From Gnetum montanum (lineage: Eukaryota; Streptophyta; Gnetopsida; Gnetales; Gnetaceae): a stretch of DNA of 64,000 nucleotides. The stretch spans positions 119,403 to 183,402 of the forward strand of contig MNCI01004112.1 of the NCBI GenBank assembly GCA_015680685.1, given 5' to 3'. The stretch's first letter is position 1, and each line of letters opens with the position of its first letter. Positions 1 through 12,580 of this stretch are shown here, piece after piece. The position numbers were made by a program, and so were the translations under genes. The notes beneath the pieces are model-generated. The model did not search any database, was not told the DNA's origin, and was given only the letters and a program-made list of their open reading frames with translations.

Positions 1-316
1 AGGGTGTGTACGGTAAGTGGGAACGGATGCTGACGCTAGTTAATTTAGACTTAGGTCCTTAGTTAGAGTAGTTAGTTCTCTCAACCCTTCACCCTTTAGC
101 ATAGGAGATAAACCAGAAAAGACCAAAAAAATCATATACCTCGGACTTACTTAACCATACATTGTGACAACAACAAGTAAGTCTGGGAAGACAACGAATG
201 ATTAACCCCAAGTGTTCCATGGGGCGTTTAGGCATTTAGTCTACGGAGTTCGACCGGATCGTGCGTGCTACGCTCGTTTCGTATGGTTGAGTGCAGGGGT
301 ACCTCGCCACTCATCA
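1..316 (+). repeat. 3' end of an Athila-like LTR, cut by the window edge
   Basis: The segment ends in ...GGGGTACCTCGCCACTCATCA. The same terminus closes the Ath-3 LTR at 60668 and, in reverse, the Ath-1 LTRs and the solo LTR. The upstream sequence also matches the U5 parts of those LTRs, including the stretch around the 'aaaaatcatatacctc' box. No tRNA primer site follows position 316, so this is a 3' LTR or a solo LTR in plus orientation rather than a 5' LTR. The five bases after it (atgtg) would be the target duplication, but the other side is outside the window. Confidence 0.75.
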
Positions 317-2286
317 ATGTGTTTTGAGCTTAATTCATTTAATGACAGTGGAAGCTTCTTTTCATCTTTTTTTTTGACATAAAGAGGAAGTAATATATGA
401 TGTGATTGTTAATGTGTAAGTTGTTTTGTTAGAAAAAAAAGGAGTTTAAGATGATTTCTTTATGTTCATGACATGTACTGACTGAAGTATTAGTATTTTG
501 ATTAATTATATCTTTGTATAAGTTTGCTACGTTACTAGGCCTATCTTATGCTTGATTGAGGCTTTTTTTTTTGTCTTAAAGATGTAATGTCCTTTTGACT
601 ACTTGAATAAATGTGAGCTATATGTGTATGATTAGCTAGATGTGATGTCTAATTATTTTTTTACTTTCTTGATTGAGTTATGAGCTATGTTATGATGATC
701 AACTTGTATTTAACTAATTGTATGATTCTTATGCTTGACTAGATGCTTACTTGTTAAGAGGGTCCCTATCTAAATCTAATAAGTTCCTTGATTATAAAAT
801 ATTCACATGAATTGAGTTGATAAGGTTGTTAATTAAAGCTTACAGATTTGTTATCTCTAATACAAGTACATATTGTTATTTCTATGAGAAGTAAAGGAAC
901 CATTAGCATAAAATATGAAATGGAAAATTTCTTTCTCCTCTAATAAGCTTATAATGCTTACCTCAATCTCATACCAAAAGAAGTAATGGAGGCTAAGATG
1001 TAATGAATACAACTTATTCTTATTTAGCTTCTCCTCCAATAAATTGATAATGGTTATATTTTATTTCTTCTCATGCTTATTCAACATATTAGCAATGACT
1101 TGAAGAATGACTCTAGAAATGGGTACAAAGAATGATGGCTATAAATAGAAGCTTACTACTCAACTTTGTAATTCTAGTTTTGGTTCTTTTGTGCTTGAAT
1201 TGAAATTTCTACTTTTGAGATTCTCCTATTCTTGATTCTTATTCTTTCTCTTTGCCTTCTCTGTAAAAGCATTCTCTTTCTCTTAAAAAGGTCTATAACT
1301 CTTGAGTCTTTGTGTTGGGATAAGGCAAAGTATTTTTTTCTCTACTTATGTACTAGTAAAGTGAATTTTTGTAACTTCGAACTTGCTGGTTGTGCTTACT
1401 CTAGGATTATAAAGAAAGCATTGTAACCTTTTTCTAGATTAATAAAATTACTTTGTCCTTAGGATTTGGGAAGAGTTTCATAGTTGATACAGGTTGGCCA
1501 TTCTAGTAGCTAAACCACTTTAAGAGCTATGTATTTATCTATTCTATTTCCTTAGTTAAGTTTTCAATTTGGGGGTTTCCCCTAGTCTTCAATTAGCTTT
1601 AGTTTTTATAATATTCTAATTCACCTTCCCTCTCAGTGCCTTTAGCTATGTCTAGGAAACAATAGAACATATCTTTTTATTTTTCCCATCTTTAGGTCAC
1701 ATTGGAATGAATTATAATATTATTTCTTTCAAATTAATCTTATTCAGTTAAACATTACATTAATGATATTTTCAGCTTTTTTTGAAAATGTGTTGAGACT
1801 ATACATTGGGAAAGTAACAAAAATTTGTAGTTTTAGTAAATTGACACTCTCTTTATCATGTTCCTTAACTTTAACACCTTAGCAAATTTTTGACTTGTGG
1901 CGTACATATTTAACAAAATTATATAAACCCTTGAATGTCATGGATTTAGCTCTAGAATGCCTTATGTTGCAACTTTTTATACAACCATGTTTTCAATCAT
2001 TTATGCTATAAATCAAATGAAAAAATAATAGTTATAGAATGAAAAAGATCTTTATATGAGTTATTTGAAATCTTGGTGGAAAGATGAAGAAGGTATAGGC
2101 CATTCATTTCTTTACCCACTTCAATTGTCTTCTTCGAGGCTTGGTCCTGTATAATACACTAATCAGAGGAGAAGTCTACATTGTAATTCACATGGCAAAC
2201 TAGTTTGCTAACATTTATTAGATTGAATTTGATAGAAGGAGCATAGAGAACATCCTTTAAAACTATTGAATACTATATATCCATGT
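317..2286. other. AT-rich DNA without a recognisable gene
   Basis: Only short chance ORFs are present on either strand. A TATAAATAG box at 1140, followed by a T-rich stretch and an AATAAAA signal near 1439, could be the promoter and R-U5 part of an unclassified LTR or a gene remnant. I found no partner copy in the window. This is the sequence into which Tat-1 inserted: its LTR ends at 2287. Confidence 0.5.
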
Positions 2287-2748
2287 TGATATCTAGAATT
2301 TGGTCACAACAACACTCTTTTGAAAACTCATTTAAGGAGACTATCCCCTAGGGTGTCTCCCATATGGATACAAAAACCCATGAATAGGCTCAGCTAGTTA
2401 GGAGTAATATGGTATTCAAAATCTTAAACCAAAGAGTAAATCTTAAATGCAAAACTTCTTTAAGTTAATTATTATTGCAAAAATATAAGATGTGATGTTG
2501 AAATATTAAAGAGGACATATCTAACATGACATTTTCTAAATGGAAATTAGAGGTTCAATTTAACACCAAAATATTGGTTAATAGAAAATTAAGATAACTA
2601 ATACAGGAGAAAAACATGTTAAACATAAATGGATAATAAAGATTTTAATAATGAAAGTGGACTAAACTCAATAGATTCTACAAATAAAAAAGCACTAAAT
2701 AAACATAGCTTAGGTTATAATCAAAGTTAAGACTAGAATTAGATTTGG
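2287..2748 (-). repeat. Tat-1 3' LTR, U5-terminal segment
   Basis: This segment aligns from end to end with 63552-64000, with scattered, mostly transition differences and a few small gaps. Shared landmarks are 'aacactcttttgaaaactca' and 'cttaaaccaaagagtaaat'. On the minus strand it ends in ATATCA, against ACGTTA at the right copy, fitting an ancestral ...CA terminus. The LTR must continue rightward past 2748, but its partner lies outside the window, so the match cannot be followed further. Confidence 0.8.
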
Positions 2749-3271
2749 TAGTTGCTTGCAATCCAAAAACTCATAAGTTATAGGACTTAAAAGTTTCATA
2801 GGATAACAAAGTAAACTAAAAACTACAACTGGGTGAAAATCAATTTACACTATTCTAAAATTTAAAAGGAACTTAGCTCTATAGTGAGCTACTAAATTCT
2901 TTCACTAACTAAACTTCTTACATCAACTTGTCTACAGGTGCCTACAGAATGCACACCTCCTCTAACAAGTTTGTGTGTCAAACCTTGTGATTTACTGAAA
3001 GTTGCTTGTAAAACTCCTAGTTGAGGTAAATATCAATCTTGATCTCTTCTTGTTGAGTTTCTAAAGACAAAATTGATCTAAGAGCAACACAACAATGGGG
3101 GATGTTTTGGGTGTGAAAAAAAGATTTGACTTTGATGGGAGCTGAGTTAAGATGCTTCTGTAGTTTTTTCCTCTTAGATTTGTATTCACAAAAGGTAGAA
3201 ATAAATCACTTCATTTTTGCAGATGAGAGCTTTCTAGCCCCCTTAGATCTCCACCTCCTTACCTAATCTTT
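2749..3271. other. Probable continuation of the Tat-1 LTR and/or hAT end
   Basis: There is no coding potential and no repeat partner in the window. The stretch lies between the proven LTR segment and the first recognisable hAT codons, so it must contain the left boundary of the hAT element. I could not identify terminal inverted repeats or an 8-bp target duplication. Confidence 0.4.
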
Positions 3272-3454
3272 GGTAATTTTGAAGCCAAATTATTAGAAAC
3301 AGTAATTGTAGTTATTGGTTTAAGCAACGTTATTCAAATCATATCAAATTTAGCTCCTGTTTGTAGGCATGCAGGAAAAATAATAGAAATCATTCATCTA
3401 AATATATTTTGGACTCCTTGTTGTGTTCATTTTCTAAATAATACACATCACAAT
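3272..3454 (+). pseudogene. hAT transposase, upstream fragment
   Basis: Reading from 3272, the plus strand gives a continuous peptide containing SNVIQIISNLAPVCRHAG and then IFWTPCCVH. These match the conserved hAT block in which an asparagine/alanine/proline stretch is followed by FWTPC.xH (RNase H-like catalytic core). The frame stops at the Ath-1 insertion and resumes in register at 13431 after it. Earlier hAT exons (BED finger, N-terminal domain) are not recognisable to the left. The family call is by motif recognition only. Confidence 0.75.
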
Positions 3455-4312
3455 TGATGAGCAGTAAGGTGCCCCTACGCCCAACCATACGAATCACAAG
3501 CATTCATGTGTGATTTGGTCGAATGCCATAGACTTTAAGTTCTTAAGTACACTAGTTTCAAGAAAGTGAAATCTAATTAGAAAAATTGTTGTCTTCTAAG
3601 TTCCACTTGTGAGGTACAAGTATACAATTAAGTGCAATTAAGATATGTGATTTTTATCGTTTTATATTTTATAAGTTTAATCACCTAGAACCAGAATGAA
3701 AGGTAGAGTAATTTAAGATCTAACTTGTCTACTGCCTAGCTAGCTTAACACAAGTACCCATTCCCACTCTCCAGACACATCTTGAATGCATATGGAATTG
3801 CTAGGTTACCAAACATTAAGTGCTTTTGGGTTACCGAGCATTACACATATACTTGGAGTGGTTGTGCTTGTGTTCATTAACAACTGGAAATTAATTGCCT
3901 AATTAAAGTGCATTAAAGTAACGTAAAGTGCATGAATATCAAATGCATTAAAGGAAACATTAATCTATTATTAGTAATACAAGGATTATTAGAAGGGTTC
4001 ATTTTAATTCTTGTCCCATTGCCATGCTTCGGTACATCAGTGCTTGAATAAAGATCTATACACACTCAAACTCCTACTATGGGCACTTAGAAAATATTTT
4101 AACTCTAGAAAAAATAAAGTACAAGAACTTTACTATGCTATGATAAAAACTATATGAAAATTGTGAGCCTAAGTGCTATATTTATAGGTTGGCATATACC
4201 CCACGATATCGGATGTTTGACATTGCGTCTTAGGCTCCAAGATTGGGTGTCCAATATTGAGGCTCCGATACCATATATCTGATATCAAAGTAGATCAGAA
4301 CATGTTTCATCA
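3455..4312 (-). repeat. Ath-1 3' LTR
   Basis: The minus-strand LTR starts TGATGAAACATG at 4312 and ends in TCATCA at 3455. It aligns throughout with 12581-13425. The U3 part carries palindromic GATATC-type motifs, and 'tatttatagg' near 4178-4188 holds the TATA box on the minus strand. The polypurine stretch TCATGGAGGTA lies immediately upstream on the minus strand (4313-4323). Confidence 0.9.
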
Positions 4313-6205
4313 TACCTCCATGACTAAATGAGAACTCGTGCTCGAGTGAAGAAGAGAAAAAACAAGCTTCTTACAAAATATTGGGTAGGTATGGAATTAT
4401 TAACTAACATACAAACTAACTCAGATAAAACAAATAGACTCTAAGTGCCCAAGTATACGGATTTACAATTGTTGATAAAATTGGGTGTTCATGATAATAG
4501 AATTGAACACCCTAGATAAAATTGACATCCAACTCCTTTTGGTAGTTGAAGGGTAACGGAGAAGATTCAACGATTATGAAGGATCCTCATCACAAGGTGC
4601 TACTACTTATCCCTTGATGAAAATAGTTCATGCTTCCCACTACAATCACAATAAAATCATGAATTAGTGTGCAATGTGTAGCATATAGCTTTGAAATACC
4701 TCAGCTCGTTGGTGGTTACACTTGGCTAGGTTATGATTATGGTGAATTGATTTCATTAGTAGTATTAGTAGGAAGTTTGACAAATAGGGTAACATGAATA
4801 AGTGATCCATTAAATTTGAAAAACTTCTACACAAGGAAATATTTGAAGAGGTTGTAAGAATTCACAACAGTAAAAAGGAAATTTCACTAAAGATGTTGTG
4901 AAGATGTTCACAAGTGGATGTCATTGATGGGGGACACAAAAGGATTTGATTGTGAGAATGTCTGAGGATAAAGAACTTAACTAATCCAACCAAAAGATAT
5001 GCAAGTGGGTCCTCACCATAGTAGGCATAGGTCTTTTATGCCCTTGCATAACTTCAAACTAAGGAGTTTGTGGGCCCCATGGATGATTAATGATTATAGA
5101 AGGTTAAGTACAAAAACCTAGAAAAAACTACCTAATAATTTTAATACATCAAACCAAGCCATCAAACAAGAACATGAAATCAGTAGTGGGGTGAGACATG
5201 AAAAGCATAGATGGATGAGAGAGAGTAGAATGGAGTTCCTGATAAAGGTTACATAAAGTCCCTTATGAATTTTGTGGTTAAATGACTTGATAAAATTCAT
5301 CTTAGTCTAGACCAAAACCAACCACATTCAGTAACTTCGCATCACCATTATAAGATTAGTTCAGCCCCCCTAAGAAACAAGAGTGCTCCCACAGAACAAC
5401 CATTGTTCCTTATTAGAGAAGAAAATAGAAGTAGGAAGTGAGAAAGGGCCTTAGTTAGAGGAGACCTTTAAGCATGGGTAACATGTATTTTTAGTCCCAT
5501 AACCAATGCTTGTAACTCATTTATTTTGTTTAAGGGGTGTGCTTTGAATTCCCATCCTTTTTTTCTTTTCTCTTTTTTATTTTGATGATGGAAACCACAC
5601 CATGCAAAGACTTATTCAACTTCCTTTGATTAGTCAACATGGAAAGATACGCAATCCATGAAGACACACATGCACCTAGGTAAGTAGAAAGGCAAAAAGC
5701 ATACCAAATCTCCTTGAAGTAACACCCTATTCAAACCTTTGAATTATTTCCAAGTTTAGAACTACCAAGTCACAAATTCGTTATAGTTTTATTAATGAAG
5801 AAGGAATTGCACATTTCCAGAACAAGGAAAACCATAGAGTTTGTGGATGGGTGGATGTTGTGAAGTCATTTCCTGTTTCATGAAAAGAAACCATGTTATC
5901 ATTATCAATAAAAAAAATTCAAAGCTAGAATCTGGACACCAACAACCAAATAACAAAATAGTACATACCACCATCAAGTAACAAATTACCATTGTGCCTT
6001 GTAGTTATTAACAAAAAGTTGGAAAATCACACAAAAATAAAAAAATATAAAAGTGTAAAATATTCGTGAAATAGAAAATGTATTAACAATGTTGTAAGAA
6101 TGAAATTTTGAAAAATTAATAATGTAGAAAACAAAAACTATACAATAAAGAATGTGTAAAACAAAAATATGAAAAACTAAGTCACTTATATGGTTAGCAT
6201 GGTTA
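4313..6205 (-). other. Ath-1 3' noncoding region
   Basis: This lies between the end of integrase and the 3' LTR. The stretch around 4980-5970 is homologous, in reverse, to 23990-24910 of Ath-2 and to 36830-37740 of Ath-3. Shared features are a 'tgagtccacattatccaccc'-like motif, a 'gcatgggtaa' segment and a 'gaggacccacttgca' segment. Three elements sharing one noncoding block suggests function in the RNA, or simply common descent. No ORF of note. Confidence 0.6.
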
Positions 6206-6225
6206 GCCATCTCCCCCACGACTAA
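6206..6225 (-). promoter_or_regulatory. Internal polypurine-tract-like motif after pol (Ath-1)
   Basis: The minus strand reads TAGTCGTGGGGGAGATGGC directly after the integrase coding region. It resembles the 3' polypurine tract used by this family (TCATGGGGGTA before the LTR) and recurs at the same place in Ath-2 (23694) and Ath-3 (36626). A role as a second plus-strand priming site is inferred. Confidence 0.45.
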
Positions 6226-6359
6226 GTTGAAAGAGGAGATCCAAAATATTGAACATGGTTATCCATTCGATGAGGTGTGTGTTGTATTAGCTAGCTTAGG
6301 CTTGTGGAGGCTTGAATTATTGTATGTTGACTAGTTGCTTCTTGTCTAGGCTTTCAAGT

Positions 6360-7640
6360 TTATTGATCATCATGGCCCCAAAAGGAAAAGTTTCATAAAT
6401 GATATAAGGTCCTTTCCAAAATGTCTGGAACTTGGTTCATTGAGGTACATGAGTGGGGTTCTAGTAGAGAACCTTGTCTCCTGGTTGAAGTTTGACTTTC
6501 CTAATTTGAAGGTCATTGTGCTTTTTGTTGAATGTCTTGTGCAACTTGTTGGATCAGAGGACCACCAATTAATTTTCGTTTAGCAAGTTGAGATTCATTA
6601 ATCTTTCTTTTTATGCTAAACTCAAGTCAAGGTTGAGGTCACATGCTGTTGAAAGTGTACAAAGCTTTGATTGAATATGAAATATTGCTAATTTTCTATA
6701 CACAAGCTCATAGGGAGAGTAGCCTATAGAAAGTTTCCATGTTGAGTGGTAGGCCCAAAGGGCATCGTTGAGTTTTTTGCTCTAGTATTTTCTATGTTTG
6801 CTGATAGTCCTTGTTAGAATCTTTGTGATTTCCCTATTGGTAACTTTAGCTTGATCATTGGCTTGGGGGTGGTAAGATGTTGTGAGTTTATGTTCAACTC
6901 CCAAGCATTACGTAAGCTTCCAAAAGTAGTGCCTATAAAGTGAGTTTCATTATCAAAAATTAATGCACATGGCACACCAAACCTATTTACAACTTTTTGC
7001 TGTACAAACCAACTAGTCGTAGAACATGTACAATTAGTAATAGTTGTTACTTCTACCCATTTTGTAAAATAGTCAATAGCAACTATGATTTACATCTTTC
7101 CATTTGACATGGGTGTGATGGGACCCATGAAATCAATGCCCTAGATGTCGAAGGGTTCCAGTGGTTGAATCCATTATTGAGGTCCCTCCATTCAATTAGT
7201 CATTCCACCATTTTGTTGGCAATGTTTACAAGAGTGGACATTTTGGTGAGCATCCTTGAAGATTATTTTCCAATAGTACCCTACCATCAAGATCTTAATG
7301 GTCATGCATCTCCCATCATAGTGGCCTTTCCAAGGACCTTCATGAGCATCTTGGAAAATGTTTAGTTAATTAGCATCATGACACACCATCAAACCAAGCC
7401 ATCTATGCACACCTTGTAGACGTGTTCGTTGATCTCCATGAAGCATTTCACCTAGTGAAGAAACTATTATTTCTTCTGGTGGTCCAACCCTTATGGCATC
7501 CATTGGGTGAGAAGATAGGTAAGAATGCCATGATATCATTTAGGCTCATTGAGCAATTATTTAGTTATAGCCTTGGCAAAGAGGATTCATCAAGAAACAT
7601 ATCAGATAATGGGATTTCTTCCTCTTTATTGTCCCATCGT
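6360..7640 (-). pseudogene. Ath-1 integrase
   Basis: Integrase inserts the cDNA into the host genome. On the minus strand the region aligns piecewise with the Ath-2 integrase. The core is broken by several stops and frame changes. The C-terminal block near 6400-6480 encodes the segment equivalent to 'G..VLLEPH.CTS', also found in Ath-2 near 23440-23470. No complete D-D-E set can be read in one frame. The start is set by the end of the RNase H region and the end by homology. Confidence 0.7.
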
Positions 7641-9010
7641 AACTAAGACAAGTGGTTAGCAACCACATTCTCAATATCCTTTTGATCTACCATTATAAGA
7701 TCAAATTCCTGTAAGATCACCAACCACTTTATGACACGGGGGCTCACTATTGGCTTGTTTATTAGGAAGTAGATGACATTGTGATCCGTGTACAAAAACA
7801 CCTTGTATCCAAGCACATAATGCTTGAACTTTTTAAAGCAAATACCACTGCTATCTATTATTTTTTTGTAGTGGTGTAGTTCAGTTGTGCATCCACAATG
7901 CTTCGACTAGAGTAATGGATGTAGTATTGATGTTTCTTATCATCCATCTACATAAGCACAACTCCCAGGGCATAATTTGATGCATCCATCATGACATGAA
8001 ATGGTCTGGACTAATCAAGTGCTTGTAGAATTGGAGTTTCCATAAGTTTCTCTTTCAGTTATTAGAATGCTTTTTTACATTCCATAGTCTAGACAAATGG
8101 AGCATCTTTCTTTATTAGCTCTACCAACAGTTTTGTGATCTTAGAGAAATTCTCTATGAATCACCAGTAGTAGCCAATATGTCCAAGGAATGACCAAGCA
8201 TCTTTAATAGTTTTTGGTTGACAGGTTATTCCTTGGATGACCCATATTTTCTTAAGGTCTACCTCAATTCCTACTTGTGATATTTTGTGCCCCAACATAA
8301 TGCCTTCCTAGATAATCAAATGATTCTTTTACCAATTAAGTTGCAGATTTGTTGTAACACATCTTTTTAGCACTTGCTCAAGGCAATCCAAGGCTTGCTT
8401 AAATGTAGCTCCATAAGTGGAAAATTCATCCATGAAGACTTCCACACTGCTACTAATTTGTTATTTTAAAATTCTTAGGACCAAGCATTGAAAGGTATCA
8501 AGGGCATTGCATAGACCAAAAGGCATCTTACGATATGCAAAAGTCCCCTAAGGATTTCTGAATGTTGTTTTGGCTTGGTCTTCCAACATGATCTGGATTT
8601 GGTTATAGCCACTATAACCATCTAGAAAACTATTGTAACAATACCTAGATATTGTATCTAACACTTGATCAACAAATGGCAATGGAAAATGGTCCTTGAA
8701 TGTTACCATATTTAGTAGCCAAAAATTGATGCAAATCCATCACTTGCCACCTTTCTTTGGAACAATTACAATTTGACTAATCCACTTGCTATTCATAATG
8801 GGATAGATGAACCCTCATCTTGAGGAGTTGTTCAATTTCCTGTTTGATGATTTACTTCAGTTTGGAGTTCAATTGCCTGTATGGATGCCTCTTTGTCTTT
8901 ATGACTGGGTTGATGTAGATATGATGCTAGCATATTCAAGGATCAATTCCTATGAGTTTAGGATATGACCAAGCAAAGGCTATTGACCATTTTCCAACCA
9001 CATTTATTAG
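7641..9010 (-). pseudogene. Ath-1 reverse transcriptase and RNase H
   Basis: On the minus strand the RT opens with a FAWSYPKLIGIDPWIC-type N-terminal motif near 8980 and continues through the finger and palm blocks. The catalytic YMDD-type box reads FMDEFSTYGATF near 8410-8435, so the second catalytic aspartate is glutamate. RNase H follows with MMDASNYALGVVLM near 7970-8010 and an LNYTTTKK block. Multiple stops and frame changes make it non-functional. Domain order RT then RNase H is standard for Athila. Confidence 0.85.
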
Positions 9011-10470
9011 CATCTTTCTCTATTTTGGAGAAATATTGGCATTGATTATTACTAGCTTTCCATTTTTCAAAAACACATATTCCATGTTGGCCAATAGACT
9101 TTTTAGTTCAAGGGGCTCTTACTTGAAATTTTTAGGAATTTCCAACTCTCCTCAATAAGTATCATCATTTGCATCATTAGAGAGTTGGTGATGAACTTGC
9201 TCTAGTTCATCCATACCTATAACATACACACATGTGAGGCACTCAGTTGGTTCCATGAAAAGTGTGCTACTCTCATAATTAGCAGTTAGCTACTGGGTAC
9301 CCTCTTGTTTTGTGGCTGTTGTGTATAGACACCTTTGAATATCAACTTCTAGTGCATACTACTTGCATGTAGAGATGGATGCTTACTTCATTGACTAGAG
9401 TTTCTGCACATCATTGCACCTTGTATTGCTATATGTGATGCATGAAACTCACTTTTTCTCTATCTTTCCAAATGCATTTTCCTTAGATATTTCTAGGGAA
9501 AGATCTATTATGCCGATTCTTGCATCAACGGTGCTTAGCTATGTCCTTCTCATGATGATTGGGAAGTCCCCTTTGTAGTTATTCACCTTGATCACTAGGA
9601 AATTGGTAGGATAAGACCACCCATAGATAGTGGTCATAATTTATTTCACTAGTTCCAATGGAACAATGATGGACTAGTCTACTAATTCTAATATGATATT
9701 TCTCTTCTTAAGAGGAGGTAGGTTCTATGCAATATACATCTCATGAGAAATTAGGTTGACATTAGAACCTGAATCAAGAAGAGCTTTGCATAGTTCATTC
9801 CTAGCAATCTGCAAATAAATAAAATGACTTCCAAGATCGACTAATTTCCTAGGAAGGTTTCCAACATGGTTTCAATCAAATACGATGTGAATAATCATCA
9901 TAGTATGAATCCTAGGTGGTGTTTGGTTTGAAGGGGACTCAAAAGAAATTGATACAAAGAAAGATGAAGAAACAGGGTTGTCAACCACAAGTGTATTTGA
10001 AGGCTTAGGCAAATTGCAAGGTCAAAAGAAAGGTCTTTTCTTTGATTGAATGTTTGAACCACTTGGTTGATGAACTAGTTGTAGATTAATGGCCCTAGTG
10101 GCATTGTGTTGTTGCGATTAAGCTAGGAGTTCACCCTGCATAGGTGGAGCAAGTGGTAGTTATGCAAAGGATGGAAGAAGATGTGCATGAATAGGAGAAG
10201 GATAAGCGTAAAAGGTGGTATCCCCTCTTGCATGTGGAGAATGAGTTTGATAATTATTAGAATGGTGGTAGTGACATTAGAAAGTATAAATGTGACCAAA
10301 AGAGTCATATGGAGATAGGGGTTGTTGAATGTAGTACCCATATGGATCAAGTTATCTATAAGGGTATTGTTGCCTTGGTGGTGCTAGTGTTCATGACTAT
10401 GGTTTCTGCCACTATTGATACTACTCATATGATTATGGTGGAGTTCCAGTTGGATAATATTGTTGTGGTT
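9011..10470 (-). pseudogene. Ath-1 protease and linkers
   Basis: The aspartic protease motif LLDSGSNVNLIS is read on the minus strand around 9740-9785, matching the D-S/T-G signature of retroviral-type proteases that cut Gag-Pol. It is flanked by low-conservation linkers: the gag tail to the right, and an acidic stretch with 'LFMEPTECLTCVYVIGMDE' toward RT. In-frame stops are frequent. Ath-2 lacks the equivalent segment. Confidence 0.75.
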
Positions 10471-12421
10471 GGTGGAACTTCCTAGAATTTCCTTGAGGAT
10501 AAGGTAATCTTTTGGGTGTTTTCCTCTGTGCTAGTGATGGATTTAAGGCATACATCCCAGACTCCTATAAGTGTGAAAAAATGGGACAACATCACTTAGG
10601 ATGTTCATAATGGTAGATCACATCCACCATCATCATCTAAGTTAGTTCCTGCAACTTCCTCTATTACAGAAATCTTGCTCTTACCTCTTTGAATGGCACA
10701 TTTAGATTCCTTACACCTCCTATGCTCATGATCACTACCTTATTCTTTGGACTCTTTTGTAATTTTTAGGACAACCTGAAATCTACTATCCATGGAGTCC
10801 CATAACTAATCAAACTTGGTTGTAATTTCATATTGAAATTTTTTAAGCAACAAGATTTTCCAATTCACAATCTCATCAAGTGATGATTTGTCCTCACTAT
10901 CACAGAATCAAACCTCCCTCTTGTAAATGGAAGGATTACAATTATACTATTCTTCACATTCTTATTTTCTTAATTTACCTTCCTCTTTAGCTACCTGCTT
11001 AATTAATCTTTGGATCTGATAGATGCTTAATTTTGATAGTTGCCCTTGGGCATAGATACCAAGGGTTCTCCTTGTTTCTAATCAAATCCCATCTACAATG
11101 TGGTGAAGTTGGTCCAATTAAGAGTAACCATGGCTAGGAAATTTGTGCACTAAGGAGTATTATTGGTAAATGGTGGCATCCAAGGGTTCATGTGTTCTTT
11201 GTTTCCATCCTTGGATCTACCTCCTCAAGTTGGACACTCTAGAGTACATTTGATATTTTTCATTGAACAATTCAAGCATTGTACTCCATCATCTCATAGA
11301 TTTTGGTTCTAAGGACAGGTACCAGTTTTCTACTTCTTTAATAAGTGTCCTCGAGAACAACTTTAAGTTTTTACCACCCATTTTCTATATTCTGCAAGGC
11401 ACATGCATCTTGAAAAGATTGGAGATGATTCTATAGATCTAAGTTATATTCCCCTTTGAACCTAGGGATATTGTTCATGTCTAACATCTTGATTTGACTA
11501 TCCTTTACATGTCTTGTGGAAATTCATACTACCTCTATAATGTTTAGCATACTCTAGCTACCAAGCAAAGGCTCTTTAAGGTCTGGATTATGATTCCTAT
11601 GATGTCCTCTACTACCCCTTCATTCATGGCAACAAGCCTCTCTTGAATGCCTACACCCTTGATCTTGACTTACCTAATGGTCCCTTCGATCATTTCAGTC
11701 ACCTCCACCATGGTCACACCCCCTATGGTTGCAATTAGAGCTAAAAGAAGAAGAAGATGATGATGAAAGTAAAGAGAAAGGAGGGCTAGCACCATCACAG
11801 TGCTTACTACCCTCTCTTTGGTGATTGTGACCACTATCATGATCTTGTTTCTTACTGGCATCCTTGCCCCGACTTACCTTTTTGAATACTACTTTGTCAT
11901 TGGATCCATTCTTACCAGAATGAGGATTTTGAATTGTGGACTATAGGTTCTAGTTTTGACCTCCTTTACCAAAGTTAAAGAGAGGAATTTCACTAAATGA
12001 AAAATCCCCAAAAGAAGGATTCTCCACCATCTTTTTGGTATAGCACAAATGAGGAATCATTAAATCCTTTCCCCTTCATAGATTGATGACATTATTCTAT
12101 TTGTCAATCCCTTAGACCTTGTGCCTTAGTGGGATAATAATCCTTGGCATCACTATCTTGCACAATGTACTTTGCATGAAGTCCTTGGAGATCCCATCGT
12201 ATAAGCATTTTTTGGAGCATCACAGGAACAAATCAATCAGGTCACAACACAATGTTGCCCTCCATGTCATGCTACCACAACTATTCATCCTAGTGTATGA
12301 TGAAGGTGAAGTTGGGTACATACTCATCAAGATGAGAATATACCACTCTATGCTATTGGGGCACCGACTAAAAAACTCCACCAAACTTGGACAAAGAATC
12401 ACTCCTATGAGAAGAAGATAT
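10471..12421 (-). pseudogene. Ath-1 gag
   Basis: The reading frame starts at a position homologous to the Ath-2 gag ATG, but here the codon is ATA (12421-12419), so the start is lost by G-to-A. A basic, Ser/His-rich middle is followed near 11400-11200 by the Gag core (ENWYLSLEP..., EPLDATIYQ) and near 11100-10950 by LIKQVAKEEGKLRK. A long antisense reading frame over 12119-12433 is only a shadow of this gene. Several TAG and TGA stops are present. Confidence 0.8.
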
Positions 12422-12561
12422 TTTATGTTATAAAATAAAATGCAGTGTGCTCTTTAAAATTGTTGTAGTAATTGTAAGGTATGATATGACTCTAAAGTTC
12501 ATTCCAATGATTTTGAATAATTTGTCACTAATCCTAGATAGTGCACATAACAACTAAAAGG

Positions 12562-12579
12562 TCCTCAACAATGATTCCA
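12562..12579 (-). other. Ath-1 primer-binding site (tRNA-Asp type)
   Basis: The minus strand reads TGGAATCATTGTTGAGGA one base inside the 5' LTR. The Athila primer site TGGCGCCGTTGCCGGGGA, complementary to the 3' end of plant tRNA-Asp(GTC), gives this after C-to-T and G-to-A changes at most of the differing positions. It starts minus-strand cDNA synthesis. Confidence 0.8.
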
Positions 12580-12580
12580 A

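Noticed and set aside
1139-1560. TATAAATAG with T-rich leader and AATAAAA as a host gene or LTR
   Set aside because: No ORF and no second copy in the window; kept only as a note.
12119-12433. A 104-codon plus-strand frame
   Set aside because: It is antisense to the Ath-1 gag, whose homology to Ath-2 gag on the minus strand is clear; the frame is a shadow.
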